A stretch of 44,743 nucleotides of DNA from an uncultured Eubacteriales bacterium (GCA_900545515.1 UQZA01000017.1:1-44743), one strand, 5' to 3'; positions 25,386 through 33,666 are shown, counted from the stretch's first letter. The notes: generated from the sequence alone by a model not told the origin. Translations and numbers: made by a program.

Positions 25386-26843
25386 TCAGCGGCCCCGGCC
25401 TTCCGTCCGGCTGCCCTGTTTTTCTGAACCGTAGCCATAGCCGTAGCCGTAGCCGCCATAGCCATAGGCGGAAGTCCGGCCAAATCGGAAACCTGTCTGC
25501 ATATTGTTGAGAACACAGCCCAGAAACGCCGCTTTTCCCTGGCTGATGGCGTCGGCGGCATCATTGATATCGCAGGCGGAGACCACGTCCTGACGCACCA
25601 CCAGAAGCGCGCTATCCGCCACATCCGCCAGCACATCCCCATCGGCAAACATCCCAACGGGCGGAGAGTCAATCACAATATAATCCATGGTTTTCCGCAA
25701 AACCGACAGCAGCCGCCCCATGTTCTGAGAGGACAACAGCTTGGCGGCGTTGCGGCAGGGGGCTTCGCTGATGATGGTCACCAAATTGGTGGCCTCATCG
25801 TATGCGGCAGCCTCCATGATGCGGTTTGCATCTGGGGATTCCTCTTGCAGCAGTCGTTCCAGCCCTTGTTTTCCCATGGCCTTCCGGCCCAAAATCCGAA
25901 TCTGGGTAGGATTGCGCAGGTCTGCGTCAATGAGCATCACCGCCCGGTGCTTTTTCGCCAGGGCCAGGGCCAGATTGGAGGCGACGGTGGATTTTCCCTC
26001 CCCAGCCGTTACGCTGGTAACCAACAGCACCCGGCACTGCGGGGCAGTGCCAGGCTCAGCCGCTTGCTCCACTGCCGTGCGCAGGCGGAAAAAGGACTCC
26101 TGGAAAAAGAAGCTGACCATGGGAGAGGTAAGCAGCAGCTTGTCCTTCCTACCCAGACGGCCCCGGCCCCGCTTCTCATGAGGTACCACTGCCAAAACTT
26201 CTGCATCCAGCTTGTGTCTGGCCCCGGACCGAGTCTGAATGGTATCCCGGGCCACAGAGAACCAGGCCAAGGCCACCAGCATAGCGCCACCGGCCAAAAC
26301 AGCCGCAAACAGCACCGTTCTTCTCGGATTCACCGGGTTAGAAGGCCACATGGAAACCTGGGCATTGGTCATCACATGGAGCACCGCATTCTGGTCAATG
26401 TGTTGGCCCAGCTCCGGATAGTGGGCATCCACAGCCCGCACCATCTCAAAGGCCATCCGGGAAGACGGAGCTGTGGCGGATACCTGGAGCAGGTTGGTCT
26501 CGCCCTCCACCTGGGCTGTGATGGTCCCAGGCAAGGTATCCACGCCCAGAGCCTGGCAGATCCGCTCCTTCATCAGATGGCTCTCCAACATGCTGGAATA
26601 TTTCACTGCCACTTCATTGGCGGCATTGTAATTGGCTCTGGAGGTGGCAGAAGCTGACTTGGAAAGGACTGCGTAGGTGATGGTGCTGGTATACTCCGGG
26701 GTCCAAAGCCAATCCAGAGCCAGCTTCGCCCCCATGCCGGCAATCAACGCCGCCAGGATCAGCATCCAGCAATTGCGTAGGACCATCCGCAGCACACACC
26801 ATGGCTCCACATCCGCCCACCGAAATTCGTTCTTCTGATTCAT
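25386..26843 (-). CDS. Fused Wzz-type chain-length protein and BY-tyrosine kinase (first copy)
   Basis: A 485-residue paralog of the next gene in the operon. It has a Wzz domain with a transmembrane segment near residue 25-45 (CWMLILAALIAGMGAKLAL) and another before the kinase, Walker A TSVTAGEGKSTVASNLA, VMLIDADLRNP and YIVIDSPP. It ends in a shorter tyrosine tail with six Tyr (AYGYGGYGYGYGYG). The two copies are clearly diverged, so the duplication is not recent. They may form mixed complexes or act on different polymers. The open frame reaches an ATG at 26876 overlapping the upstream stop. The ATG at 26843 (MNQKNEF) is preferred for its AAGGG about 10 nt upstream and the normal short cytosolic N-terminus. 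Confidence 0.85.
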   Translation of the reverse strand: MNQKNEFRWADVEPWCVLRMVLRNCWMLILAALIAGMGAKLALDWLWTPEYTSTITYAVLSKSASATSRANYNAANEVAVKYSSMLESHLMKERICQALGVDTLPGTITAQVEGETNLLQVSATAPSSRMAFEMVRAVDAHYPELGQHIDQNAVLHVMTNAQVSMWPSNPVNPRRTVLFAAVLAGGAMLVALAWFSVARDTIQTRSGARHKLDAEVLAVVPHEKRGRGRLGRKDKLLLTSPMVSFFFQESFFRLRTAVEQAAEPGTAPQCRVLLVTSVTAGEGKSTVASNLALALAKKHRAVMLIDADLRNPTQIRILGRKAMGKQGLERLLQEESPDANRIMEAAAYDEATNLVTIISEAPCRNAAKLLSSQNMGRLLSVLRKTMDYIVIDSPPVGMFADGDVLADVADSALLVVRQDVVSACDINDAADAISQGKAAFLGCVLNNMQTGFRFGRTSAYGYGGYGYGYGYGSEKQGSRTEGRGR

Positions 26844-26872
26844 AGCTTTTATGCCCTTCGCTTCCCGGTGGA

Positions 26873-27694
26873 TCATTCCACCACAACAGTCAAAATGGTC
26901 TTCCCGGTTCCGGCCTCGCCAGTGTACTGATAAGTCACCTCATAGACTCCCGGGTGATCCATATCCACTTTGGAATCGATGCTCACTTCGTCCAGGGGGC
27001 AGGTCCGCTCCCTGCCGGCTATCAGCTCGGTCACCCGGAGCAGGTAGGACTCCGGATCAAAGCGATCCCCCTGCTTCAGGTAAACCAGGTACTCCTGCAA
27101 GGCAATGGATGGCAGCTTGCCGTTCTCCCGCATGATCACAGACAGCGGCACAATGGCAGTATCCCCCAGACTGTTGGTCACCTGCAGGGTGATGGAATAG
27201 GTACCGGCCGCCGCAATGTTGAGGTTTTGCACCGTCATCCGGATGCTTCCCGTGAGGTCCCCATCCACCAGGTCATAGGCGGTAAGACGGTCCATCAGGG
27301 TCACAGTCTTGCCCACATCAAAGATCAGGGGCTGGCTTAGGGAGAATTTGGGTGCCTCATAGTCCGTATATGCCACCGTCCGGGTCAGCTTCGATGCATT
27401 GTCAGCGTGGTCAAACACCACATAGGTAATTTTCGCCGTGTTGGCGCTAATCAGGGTGGAAATGTGATCCACCATGATTTCGCCCGTGAGGTCCCCGTCC
27501 CGATCATCCCAGGCGGTGATGCCCCGAAGCAGCTCCCCCTGGGACGCGTTCACGGAAACCTCCAGCACCTCTTCCGTGCACGTCAGCACCGGCGGCGTAT
27601 CATCCACAGACTCCTGGCGGTAAAAATGGGAAAAACACGTCAGCGCCGTCATAAGCACAAATAGAATTACCAGGATCACCTTGCAGGTTCTCAT
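26873..27694 (-). CDS. Membrane-anchored protein with two Ig-like (DUF5011/HYR-type) domains
   Basis: A 273-residue protein with one N-terminal transmembrane segment or uncleaved signal (VILVILFVLMTALTCFSHF), then two beta-sandwich repeats carrying DDRDGDLTG and DLVDGDLTG, the hallmark of the DUF5011/HYR-like fold. A third beta domain follows at the C-terminus. The bulk is extracytoplasmic. It has no catalytic motif. Proteins of this build are found next to capsule tyrosine-kinase genes in Clostridia and may bind polysaccharide or help assembly, but this is inference. The ATG at 27694 has GAGGAGAGG upstream. An adjacent TTG codon at 27697 is less likely. The 3' end overlaps the next gene's longer frame. 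Confidence 0.65.
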   Translation of the reverse strand: MRTCKVILVILFVLMTALTCFSHFYRQESVDDTPPVLTCTEEVLEVSVNASQGELLRGITAWDDRDGDLTGEIMVDHISTLISANTAKITYVVFDHADNASKLTRTVAYTDYEAPKFSLSQPLIFDVGKTVTLMDRLTAYDLVDGDLTGSIRMTVQNLNIAAAGTYSITLQVTNSLGDTAIVPLSVIMRENGKLPSIALQEYLVYLKQGDRFDPESYLLRVTELIAGRERTCPLDEVSIDSKVDMDHPGVYEVTYQYTGEAGTGKTILTVVVE

Positions 27695-27722
27695 CAAATC
27701 CTCTCCTCTTCACCGGCTTCCC

Positions 27723-28463
27723 TCATTCAGGCCGCGCCGGTACAATCGCCTCGTTCTGGAAAACCCGCCGGGGATTCTCCTCCAGTAAGATCTCTGCATA
27801 CTGCCAGGACAGGTCCTGGCCAATCAGCTCCTGCACCTGGGACAGGTCCGGGTTGCGGTGCTCCACACTGTGGGCGTCGCTGGCTACCACATGGGCAAGT
27901 CCCCGCTCCAGAAGCCACCAGGCCGTCTGCTTTGACGCAACTCCCATACGGCCCAGGATGGTTCCCTTGTTCAGCTGAAGAATGCACCCCCGGCGGAACC
28001 AGCTGGCCGCCAGAGCCGGATTCCTTTGTATCTCATGATACCGCTCCGGATGGGCCACCACTGGGACATATCCCCGGTCCGCCACCAGACGCAGGGCGTC
28101 ATCCATATAGTCCCCCCGCTCGTCAAAGTAAAATTCAACCAGCAAATACCGAGAATCTGCCAGGGTCAACACCTCCTGCCGGTCCAGCAGCTTTGGCAGC
28201 TCCGCCGTGGCAAATACTTCCATACCGGCACGCAGCTCCAGCCCGCAGCCCAGCTCCCGGAGCCCCTGCTGCAGAAGGTACACATAGCGGCGATACTCTT
28301 GGACAGAGCGCCGCCGTCTCTGATCCGGCCGGCAAAAGTGGGGGGTTGCAATGATGCGCTTGGTCCCGTTCTCCCAGGCCTTCCAGGCCATGGAGCATGC
28401 CTCTTCCACACTGCCGGCTCCATCATCCACACAGGGGAGAATGTGGCAATGCATATCTGTCAT
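27723..28463 (-). CDS. CpsB/YwqE-type PHP-domain tyrosine-protein phosphatase
   Basis: A 246-residue metal-dependent phosphatase of the PHP family, as in CpsB and YwqE. The metal ligands are visible: MHCHILPCVDDG at the N-terminus, ATPHFC, PVVAHPERY and VASDAHS near the C-terminus. It should dephosphorylate the Tyr-rich tails of the two BY-kinases encoded downstream, so a kinase-phosphatase switch for exopolysaccharide production is encoded in one operon. AAAGGAG lies 7 nt upstream of the ATG. It is the first gene after the promoter at 28521-28549. Family length is about 240-255 residues, so it is complete. Confidence 0.9.
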   Translation of the reverse strand: MTDMHCHILPCVDDGAGSVEEACSMAWKAWENGTKRIIATPHFCRPDQRRRRSVQEYRRYVYLLQQGLRELGCGLELRAGMEVFATAELPKLLDRQEVLTLADSRYLLVEFYFDERGDYMDDALRLVADRGYVPVVAHPERYHEIQRNPALAASWFRRGCILQLNKGTILGRMGVASKQTAWWLLERGLAHVVASDAHSVEHRNPDLSQVQELIGQDLSWQYAEILLEENPRRVFQNEAIVPARPE

Positions 28464-28520
28464 GGCGATGCTCCTTTCTTACGGGGCCTCAGGCTGCGCC
28501 GGGAAGGCCAGCAGCAAAGT

Positions 28521-28549
28521 ATTATACCATAAATCACTCCGGGGCGCAA
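28521..28549 (-). promoter_or_regulatory. Extended -10 promoter of the exopolysaccharide operon
   Basis: Minus-strand TTGCGC, a 17-nt spacer ending in TGG, and perfect TATAAT, 58 nt before the phosphatase start codon. TGG-TATAAT is a full extended -10. Confidence 0.75.
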
Positions 28550-28630
28550 CTAATTTCGCTCCATTTCGCAGGGCGGCAACATTTCCTTTTCCTCCACCGT
28601 TGGTTGCCTGATGGAATCATGGGACCACTC

Positions 28631-28691
28631 GCCGCCGGCAAGTAATGGGATCCTGTGGCGCTTTACACCCGCTCCCACGCTCGCAGGCGGC
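28631..28691 (-). promoter_or_regulatory. Structured 5' leader or small RNA before the exopolysaccharide operon
   Basis: Minus-strand nested stems GCCGCC/GGCGGC (outer) and TGGGA/TCCCA (inner) begin right at the predicted start of transcription from the promoter at 28697-28726. I do not recognise the fold as a known riboswitch. It could be a leader of the operon or a separate short RNA, because a second promoter lies just downstream. Confidence 0.4.
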
Positions 28692-28696
28692 TTTAT

Positions 28697-28726
28697 TATA
28701 TAGTTGTATCTTTTACAGGTTGTCAA
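28697..28726 (-). promoter_or_regulatory. Second, upstream promoter with consensus -35
   Basis: Minus-strand perfect TTGACA, an 18-nt spacer and TATATA (the overlapping TATAAT would give 20 nt). It would start a transcript about 225 nt upstream of the phosphatase gene. Confidence 0.65.
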
Positions 28727-28772
28727 CAGAAAACCGGATCACCCCCCTGCTTTTTGGCGCTTTTTACATTGT

Positions 28773-28801
28773 TTGAGACATTTCTCAGTTCTGTCTAGAT
28801 T
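28773..28801 (+). promoter_or_regulatory. Candidate promoter of the LCP gene
   Basis: TTGAGA, 17-nt spacer, TAGATT, about 107 nt before the LCP start codon. A TATACT at 28819-28824 is an alternative -10 with a poor -35. The choice is uncertain. Confidence 0.4.
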
Positions 28802-28907
28802 TTCTCCCAAATTTGTTGTATACTGTATGGGAAAGATTTTGTGCAGCCGCAATCGTGCTGACCTTCCCATCCCTTGATCTTTTAAATTTCATTTGTTGGA
28901 GGCCCAT

Positions 28908-29996
28908 ATGTTTCGCAAACACAAAGGTAAATTTGCGGCCGGTTCCCGCAACCGCTACCAGAGCGGCAACGTTCCTCAGACCCCACAAAAAAAGAAAAAA
29001 GCTTGGAAGTGGGTGCTGCTGACTATTTTGCTCATTCTTTTGGCGCTGATCGCCGCCATTGTCATTTTCGTCATCACCTCTCTAAACAAGATTCAGCGGG
29101 CAGACCCTAATGTGGAGCGCTTGTCCCAGGAGGAATACGACCAGCTTTTAGGCACCGATGAGCTGGACCCTGACGCCGCCTATCCCACAGTGGACGAGAA
29201 TTCCATCACCTTCTCCACCACACCGGATGGCCAGGTCATCGGCAAAGAGGATCACATCGTCAACATCCTCCTCATCGGCCAGGACCGCCGGGAAGGCGAA
29301 GGCCGCTCTCGTTCCGATTCCATGATTCTGGTCAGCTTTAACAAAAAGACCAACAAAATCACGATGGCCTCCTTCCTGCGGGATAATTATGTGCAGCTTC
29401 CCGATGATTACCTGCCCAACCGGCTGAACGCCGCCTATGCCATCGGCGGTATGGAGATGCTGGACGAAACTCTGGAGATAAATTTCGGCGTCTCCGTAGA
29501 CGCCAATCTAGAGGTGGATTTTTCCAGCTTCTCCTCCATCATCGATATTTTGGGCGGTGTGGACATTGAGCTCACGGAGGCCGAGGCCAGCCACATGAAC
29601 GGTGAAAACGGCTGGGGTCTCACTGGAGGTATGAATCACCTGGACGGGGAGCAAGCTCTGACCTATTCCAGAATTCGGAAGCTGGACTCGGACTTCGGCC
29701 GGACCAACCGGCAGCGCAATGTGCTCACATCTCTGTTCCAGGCCTTTAAAAACATCGACCTCACCCAGGCTCTGGGCCTCATCAATGAGATATTCCCTCT
29801 GCTGACCACGGACATGAGCAACGCTGAGATGATCGGTTACGTCACCGATCTGCTGCCCATGCTGGCCAAGGCAGAGCTGACCAGCGTCCACATCCCTGGA
29901 GATGAGGACTACTATAACGCAACCATTCGCGGCATGATGGTCCTGGTTCCAGATCTGGACGCATGCCGGGAGGTACTGGCTGAGGCACTCCAGTAG
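28908..29996 (+). CDS. LytR-CpsA-Psr (LCP) family cell-wall glycopolymer ligase
   Basis: A 362-residue single-pass membrane protein: a basic cytosolic N-terminus, a transmembrane segment at about 34-58, then the extracellular LCP domain. Family motifs are NILLIGQDRR, RSRSDSMILVS (metal and pyrophosphate Asp/Arg), ASFLRDNYVQLP, LNAAYAIGG, LDGEQALTYSRIR and FGRTNRQRNV. LCP enzymes move undecaprenyl-linked polymers such as teichoic acid or capsule onto peptidoglycan. Its place divergent from the BY-kinase operon and ahead of a sugar dehydratase suggests it attaches the polysaccharide made here. The ATG at 28908 has GGAGG 5 nt upstream. The longer frame from 28893 has none. A terminator follows. 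Confidence 0.9.
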   Translation: MFRKHKGKFAAGSRNRYQSGNVPQTPQKKKKAWKWVLLTILLILLALIAAIVIFVITSLNKIQRADPNVERLSQEEYDQLLGTDELDPDAAYPTVDENSITFSTTPDGQVIGKEDHIVNILLIGQDRREGEGRSRSDSMILVSFNKKTNKITMASFLRDNYVQLPDDYLPNRLNAAYAIGGMEMLDETLEINFGVSVDANLEVDFSSFSSIIDILGGVDIELTEAEASHMNGENGWGLTGGMNHLDGEQALTYSRIRKLDSDFGRTNRQRNVLTSLFQAFKNIDLTQALGLINEIFPLLTTDMSNAEMIGYVTDLLPMLAKAELTSVHIPGDEDYYNATIRGMMVLVPDLDACREVLAEALQ

Positions 29997-30050
29997 CTTC
30001 CACCGGCAAGCCTCTCAAAATCCATTTGGAATCTGCCGGTCGGAAGTTTT
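29997..30050 (+). terminator. Terminator after the LCP gene
   Basis: CTTCC-CCGGCA pairs with TGCCGG-GGAAG around a loop of about 21 nt, followed by TTTTG. It starts directly after the stop codon. The rest of the gap to 30205 shows no gene or convincing promoter. Confidence 0.5.
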
Positions 30051-30205
30051 GCCCCAAATCCAGCGTGGAATCCCAGGAAAGCGGACGTCTTTCCGATTTC
30101 CACTGCAAGCGTTTGGGACAGACTCTCCCGCAGAAATGAGATTTGGTGACGCCCAATACCCATATGCCCATATATAGAGAAAATTAAGGAAAACAGGGGA
30201 ACAAT

Positions 30206-32068
30206 ATGACACAACACAAACCATGGGACCGTATAAAGGTCACGCGGATTTTTCTGCTGCTTTTGTTGGACATCTTACTGATCAATCTGTCCAGCTTTCT
30301 GGCCCTCTTTACCCGGATGGAGCTGGATCTGACGGCGCTGTTGGAATCCGGCTTTCTGGACAGCATCTATCGGTATGCACTGATGGACACTGTGTGTACC
30401 ATTCTCATTTTTTGGTTCTTCCGGTTGTACAACAGCCTCTGGGCCTACGCCGGTACCAACGAACTTACCCGAATTGCCGCCGCTTCTATTGTGGCCGCAG
30501 CGGTCAAGTACGTGGGCATGCACCTGTTGGCCTTGCCGACGCCCAAAAGCTTCCCTGTGCTGAACTGTATGTTTCTCATGGCCTTTGTGGGCTGCAGCCG
30601 CTTGGCTTACCGCTATTTCCGGGACATCCTGCACCGCAGCCGGAAGAGCGGAGCTCAAAAGCGCACCATGCTGATCGGCGCTGGTGATGCTGGCGCCATT
30701 GCCCTGCTGGAATTTCAGAACAGCCAGCACTCCTCCAATCAGGTGGTCTGCATCATCGACGATGCTTCCCGCAAACGTGGGCAGCTGCTGCGAGGCGTCC
30801 CCATTGTAGGCGGCCGGGAGAGCATTCTGGCTGCCGCTGAAAAATACCGCATTCAGGAAATCGTTCTAGCCATTCCTTCCGCCAGCTCCAGGCAGCAGCG
30901 AGCTATCCTTTCCATCTGCCAAAAGACCAAATGCACCCTGCGGACCCTGCCCGCTATCTACCAACTGGCAAACGGAGAGGTCAGCATCCAAAAAATCCGC
31001 AACGTGGAAATTGAGGACCTGCTGGGCCGCGACTCTGTGCAGGTGGATCTGGCAGGCATCGGAAAGCATGTAGCCGGTAAGACCATCCTCGTCACCGGAG
31101 GCGGCGGCAGCATTGGCAGTGAGCTTTGCCGCCAGCTGGCCACTTTCGGCCCTGCTCAGCTGATTCTCTTCGACATCTATGAAAACAATGCCTACGACAT
31201 CCAGCAGGAGCTGCGCAGGACCTACCCAAATCTGAATCTCACCGTCCTCATTGGCTCCGTCCGGGACCGGGAACGGCTGGAGGACCTGTTCGCCCGGTAC
31301 CACCCGGACCTGATCTACCACGCCGCTGCCCACAAGCACGTCCCTCTTATGGAGGACAGCCCCTGCGAGGCCGTCAAAAACAACATTTTTGGCACCTTGA
31401 ATGTAGCGGAAATGGCAGACCGGTATAGAGCCAGCCGGTTCCTCCTCATCTCCAGCGACAAGGCGGTCAATCCCACCAACGTCATGGGCGCTACCAAACG
31501 GGTTTGTGAAATGATCATCCAGATGATGGACGGGCGCTCCAAGACTGAGTACGTGGCCGTGCGGTTCGGCAATGTCCTGGGGTCCAACGGCAGCGTCATT
31601 CCCCTGTTCAAAAAGCAGATCGCTGCCGGCGGCCCTGTGACTGTCACGGACCCCCAGATCATCCGTTACTTTATGACCATCCCCGAGGCGGTCTCCCTGG
31701 TGCTCCAGGCTGGTGTGTACGCCAAAGGAGGCGAGATTTTCTTTTTGGACATGGGAGATCCCGTCCGAATTGATGACCTGGCCCGGAACATGATCCGCCT
31801 GTCCGGCTTTGAGCCGGATGTGGACATTCCCATTGTCTATACCGGCCTTCGCCCCGGTGAGAAGCTGTTTGAGGAGCTCCTGCTGTCTGGGGAAGGGATG
31901 CGTAAAACGCAAAATGATCTCATCTACATTGGCAAGGATCAGCCCTTTGACGGCGAGAAGCTGGAGGCTCAGCTTCAGTCCCTCTACCAAGCCGCTGTCC
32001 AGGGGCGGGACGTCCGGGATCTGCTGGCCCAAATCGTTCCGGAATACCGGGTTCCAGTCCACACCTGA
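30206..32068 (+). CDS. Membrane-bound nucleotide-sugar 4,6-dehydratase/epimerase (CapD/WbpM/FlaA1 type)
   Basis: A 620-residue polysaccharide biosynthesis protein. The N-terminus has four hydrophobic segments, followed by a CoA-binding-like Rossmann domain (MLIGAGDAGAIAL near residue 153). The C-terminal half is an extended SDR dehydratase: ILVTGGGGSIGSELC at about 292 for NAD(P), YHAAAHKHVPLMED, and SSDKAVNPTNVMGATKR at about 415-431, where Met replaces the usual Tyr of the catalytic motif as in WbpM/PglF relatives. It should convert UDP-GlcNAc (or a related UDP-sugar) to the 4-keto-6-deoxy form for diaminobacillosamine- or QuiNAc-type sugars. Length matches the family. GGGGAA lies 6 nt before the ATG. 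Its neighbour is the LCP ligase, but a terminator-like hairpin lies between them. Confidence 0.88.
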   Translation: MTQHKPWDRIKVTRIFLLLLLDILLINLSSFLALFTRMELDLTALLESGFLDSIYRYALMDTVCTILIFWFFRLYNSLWAYAGTNELTRIAAASIVAAAVKYVGMHLLALPTPKSFPVLNCMFLMAFVGCSRLAYRYFRDILHRSRKSGAQKRTMLIGAGDAGAIALLEFQNSQHSSNQVVCIIDDASRKRGQLLRGVPIVGGRESILAAAEKYRIQEIVLAIPSASSRQQRAILSICQKTKCTLRTLPAIYQLANGEVSIQKIRNVEIEDLLGRDSVQVDLAGIGKHVAGKTILVTGGGGSIGSELCRQLATFGPAQLILFDIYENNAYDIQQELRRTYPNLNLTVLIGSVRDRERLEDLFARYHPDLIYHAAAHKHVPLMEDSPCEAVKNNIFGTLNVAEMADRYRASRFLLISSDKAVNPTNVMGATKRVCEMIIQMMDGRSKTEYVAVRFGNVLGSNGSVIPLFKKQIAAGGPVTVTDPQIIRYFMTIPEAVSLVLQAGVYAKGGEIFFLDMGDPVRIDDLARNMIRLSGFEPDVDIPIVYTGLRPGEKLFEELLLSGEGMRKTQNDLIYIGKDQPFDGEKLEAQLQSLYQAAVQGRDVRDLLAQIVPEYRVPVHT

Positions 32069-32086
32069 AACACAGCCGACATAAGG

Positions 32087-32146
32087 AAAGCGTGCTACAG
32101 CATGTCATGGGGTTTCGCCCAATTACGGTGCTGAAGCACGCTTTTT
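32087..32146 (+). terminator. Terminator of the dehydratase gene
   Basis: AAAGCGTGCT-CAGCA pairs with TGCTG-AGCACGCTTT, then runs into TTTTT. It stops the plus-strand transcript. Its right arm lies inside the end of the convergent peptidase gene. Confidence 0.75.
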
Positions 32147-32614
32147 ATGCACTCTGGCAGCCCACCGGAGCAGCTGGGGCCGCCAAGGCCGCAGAACCCA
32201 CCACAGGCCCCAGAGTACCCGCTGGTCCAGACGCCTGGCCGGAAACGCCTTTCCCCCATTTCGGCTGAGCCAGGTCACCACCCCTAGAATTTGCTCCGGC
32301 CGTACCACCTCCGTCCAGGTCTGGGCATCCCCGCCCACCTGAAACGAGCCGTCGGCATACCGGCTCAGGACCCGGTGAAGAACCAGGGCCTGTCCCCCCT
32401 CCCGGCAAAACAAAATCACATCCCCCTCCCGGGGGCTCTGGTAGCGGATTCCCCGAATGTATACCACATCCCGGCGGTGCCGTAAAAAGGGGACCATGCT
32501 GCCGCCCGTCACCAGGAGCGGCACCAGCAGATCCTTCTCTAAAAGGCGGGGGAAAGACCGGGCAGCCTCCTCCGGGGTCATCATTCGCAGCTTCGTCCGG
32601 GGGCACACAGTCAC
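32123..32614 (-). CDS. S24/S26-type signal-peptidase-like protein
   Basis: A 163-residue protein with the signal-peptidase I fold motifs: TGGSMVPFL (nucleophile Ser), VVYIRGIRYQSPREGDVILF and LVLHRVL. The His in the third motif, where bacterial type I enzymes have Lys, suggests a Ser-His dyad like the SipW/ER-type peptidases. The N-terminal membrane anchor is missing. A Trp-rich hydrophobic patch near the C-terminus (LWGLWWVLRPW) may touch the membrane. The GTG start at 32614 overlaps the stop of the DUF896 gene (GTGA), with GGAGGA just upstream. An ATG at 32584 is possible. The substrate is unknown. Proteins of this kind also occur near peptide-export or peptide-modification genes, but none is seen here. 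Confidence 0.7.
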   Translation of the reverse strand: MTVCPRTKLRMMTPEEAARSFPRLLEKDLLVPLLVTGGSMVPFLRHRRDVVYIRGIRYQSPREGDVILFCREGGQALVLHRVLSRYADGSFQVGGDAQTWTEVVRPEQILGVVTWLSRNGGKAFPARRLDQRVLWGLWWVLRPWRPQLLRWAARVHKKRASAP

Positions 32615-32832
32615 GACTCCTCCGGGCTCTGGCCCTTTTTTTGTAGCTTGTGCCGGTTTCCTTGCGCATCCACCACATAGGTGTTCTCCAGCTGAGCCGT
32701 CAAATTTTCCCGGATGGCGTCCAGATAAATCCGCCGCAGCCCGTCCCGTTCAGAGCGTTCTGCCGGGGTCAGGCCCTCCGCCTTGGCTTTCTTTGCCAGC
32801 TCGTTGATTCTCGCAATGACATCCTCCATCAT
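32611..32832 (-). CDS. DUF896 family small protein (YnzC-like)
   Basis: A 73-residue helical protein with the family signature IARINELAKKAKAEGLT and RDGLRRIYLDAIRENL, ending in a basic tail. B. subtilis YnzC is the model. It is a small helical-hairpin protein; its biochemical role is unclear. GGGAGG lies 9 nt before the ATG at 32832. A second ATG follows directly, and the longer frame to 32865 would overlap the YlmH gene and lacks a better site. It lies in an operon between the YlmH-like gene and the S24/S26 peptidase, which it overlaps by 4 bp. Confidence 0.85.
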   Translation of the reverse strand: MMEDVIARINELAKKAKAEGLTPAERSERDGLRRIYLDAIRENLTAQLENTYVVDAQGNRHKLQKKGQSPEES

Positions 32833-32848
32833 CGCAATCCGCCTCCCT

Positions 32849-33631
32849 TTACTTGAATTTTTCAATTTCCACTGAAATCCGGCCCTTCCGGGTCTGTCCC
32901 TTCACCTCAGCCAGCCGGATTTTCCCCATTCCCCGGAGGGAAATTACAGCCCCAGGAGCCACCTGCCGGTCCGGCTTCTGGCAGGGCAAGCCGTCCACCG
33001 CCGCCCCGCCGGACAGCACCAGCTCCCCCGCCCGGGTCCGGCTCAGGCGGAAGCCTGCCCCAATGACGCTGTCCAAACGACAGGAGGCCAGGGTTCCCCG
33101 GATGGTCTCCGTCTCCGGAGTGGGAATCTGGGCCTCCTCCAGGGGGATTTCCTCCAGGTGCAGCCGGGTCCGCCCCGCACTGGGGAGATTTTGCACCACA
33201 TAGGGGGCCATCTCCCGGAGGAGAAAGAAGTCGCAAGAGCCCTTCCCTACACAAATATCCCCCACCGTCTCCCGCTTGATCCCGGCCCCCATAAGGCTCC
33301 CCAGAAAATCCCGATGGGTGAGGCAATCTCCCTCAAAATAGCTGGCGCAGATGCAGGTCACCGGCCCTTCAGCATACAGGCTGTTCTCCTCCAGATAGGG
33401 CGGCAAATAGCAGGCCACCGCCCGCTCTGCCTCGGGATACCCACCAAAAAAGGTCAGTGTCTCCTCCCCCATGAGGCGGCGCACCAGCTCCTGCTCCCGC
33501 AGAGAGAGAAAGCAACTGAAGGCCGGAATCTCCCGCCGCTGCCCTGCCGACAGCCGCTCCCAAACCCGGGCCAGCAGCACCCGGTCCTCCGGAGTCTGGG
33601 CCAGACGCTCTATTTTTTCCTTCGGTCCCAT
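32849..33631 (-). CDS. ylmH: YlmH-family S4-domain RNA-binding protein
   Basis: A 260-residue protein. The N-terminal two thirds match the YlmH family (AFLSLREQEL-like start, FFGGYPEAERAVACYLP, HRDFLGSLMGAGIKRE, VGDICVG). The C-terminal S4 domain has the RLDSVIGAGFRLSR and GGAAVDGLPCQKPDRQV pattern. Relatives bind the ribosome or tRNA and have been linked to rescue of stalled 50S subunits and to cell-division loci. Here the usual ylm/sep/divIVA neighbours are absent. GGAGG lies 7 nt before the ATG at 33631. A short leader follows a perfect TATAAT at 33667-33672. It is the first gene of a three-gene operon. Confidence 0.88.
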   Translation of the reverse strand: MGPKEKIERLAQTPEDRVLLARVWERLSAGQRREIPAFSCFLSLREQELVRRLMGEETLTFFGGYPEAERAVACYLPPYLEENSLYAEGPVTCICASYFEGDCLTHRDFLGSLMGAGIKRETVGDICVGKGSCDFFLLREMAPYVVQNLPSAGRTRLHLEEIPLEEAQIPTPETETIRGTLASCRLDSVIGAGFRLSRTRAGELVLSGGAAVDGLPCQKPDRQVAPGAVISLRGMGKIRLAEVKGQTRKGRISVEIEKFK

Positions 33632-33666
33632 TGCCACTCCTCCCAACCGTCTGGAATATCTTTGTC

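Noticed and set aside
25400..25480. Short-period repeats coding Tyr-Gly, considered as a CRISPR-like or satellite array
   Set aside because: They are in-frame codon repeats of the kinase tail, with the same feature in the next paralog, and there are no spacers. No CRISPR array was found anywhere in the window.
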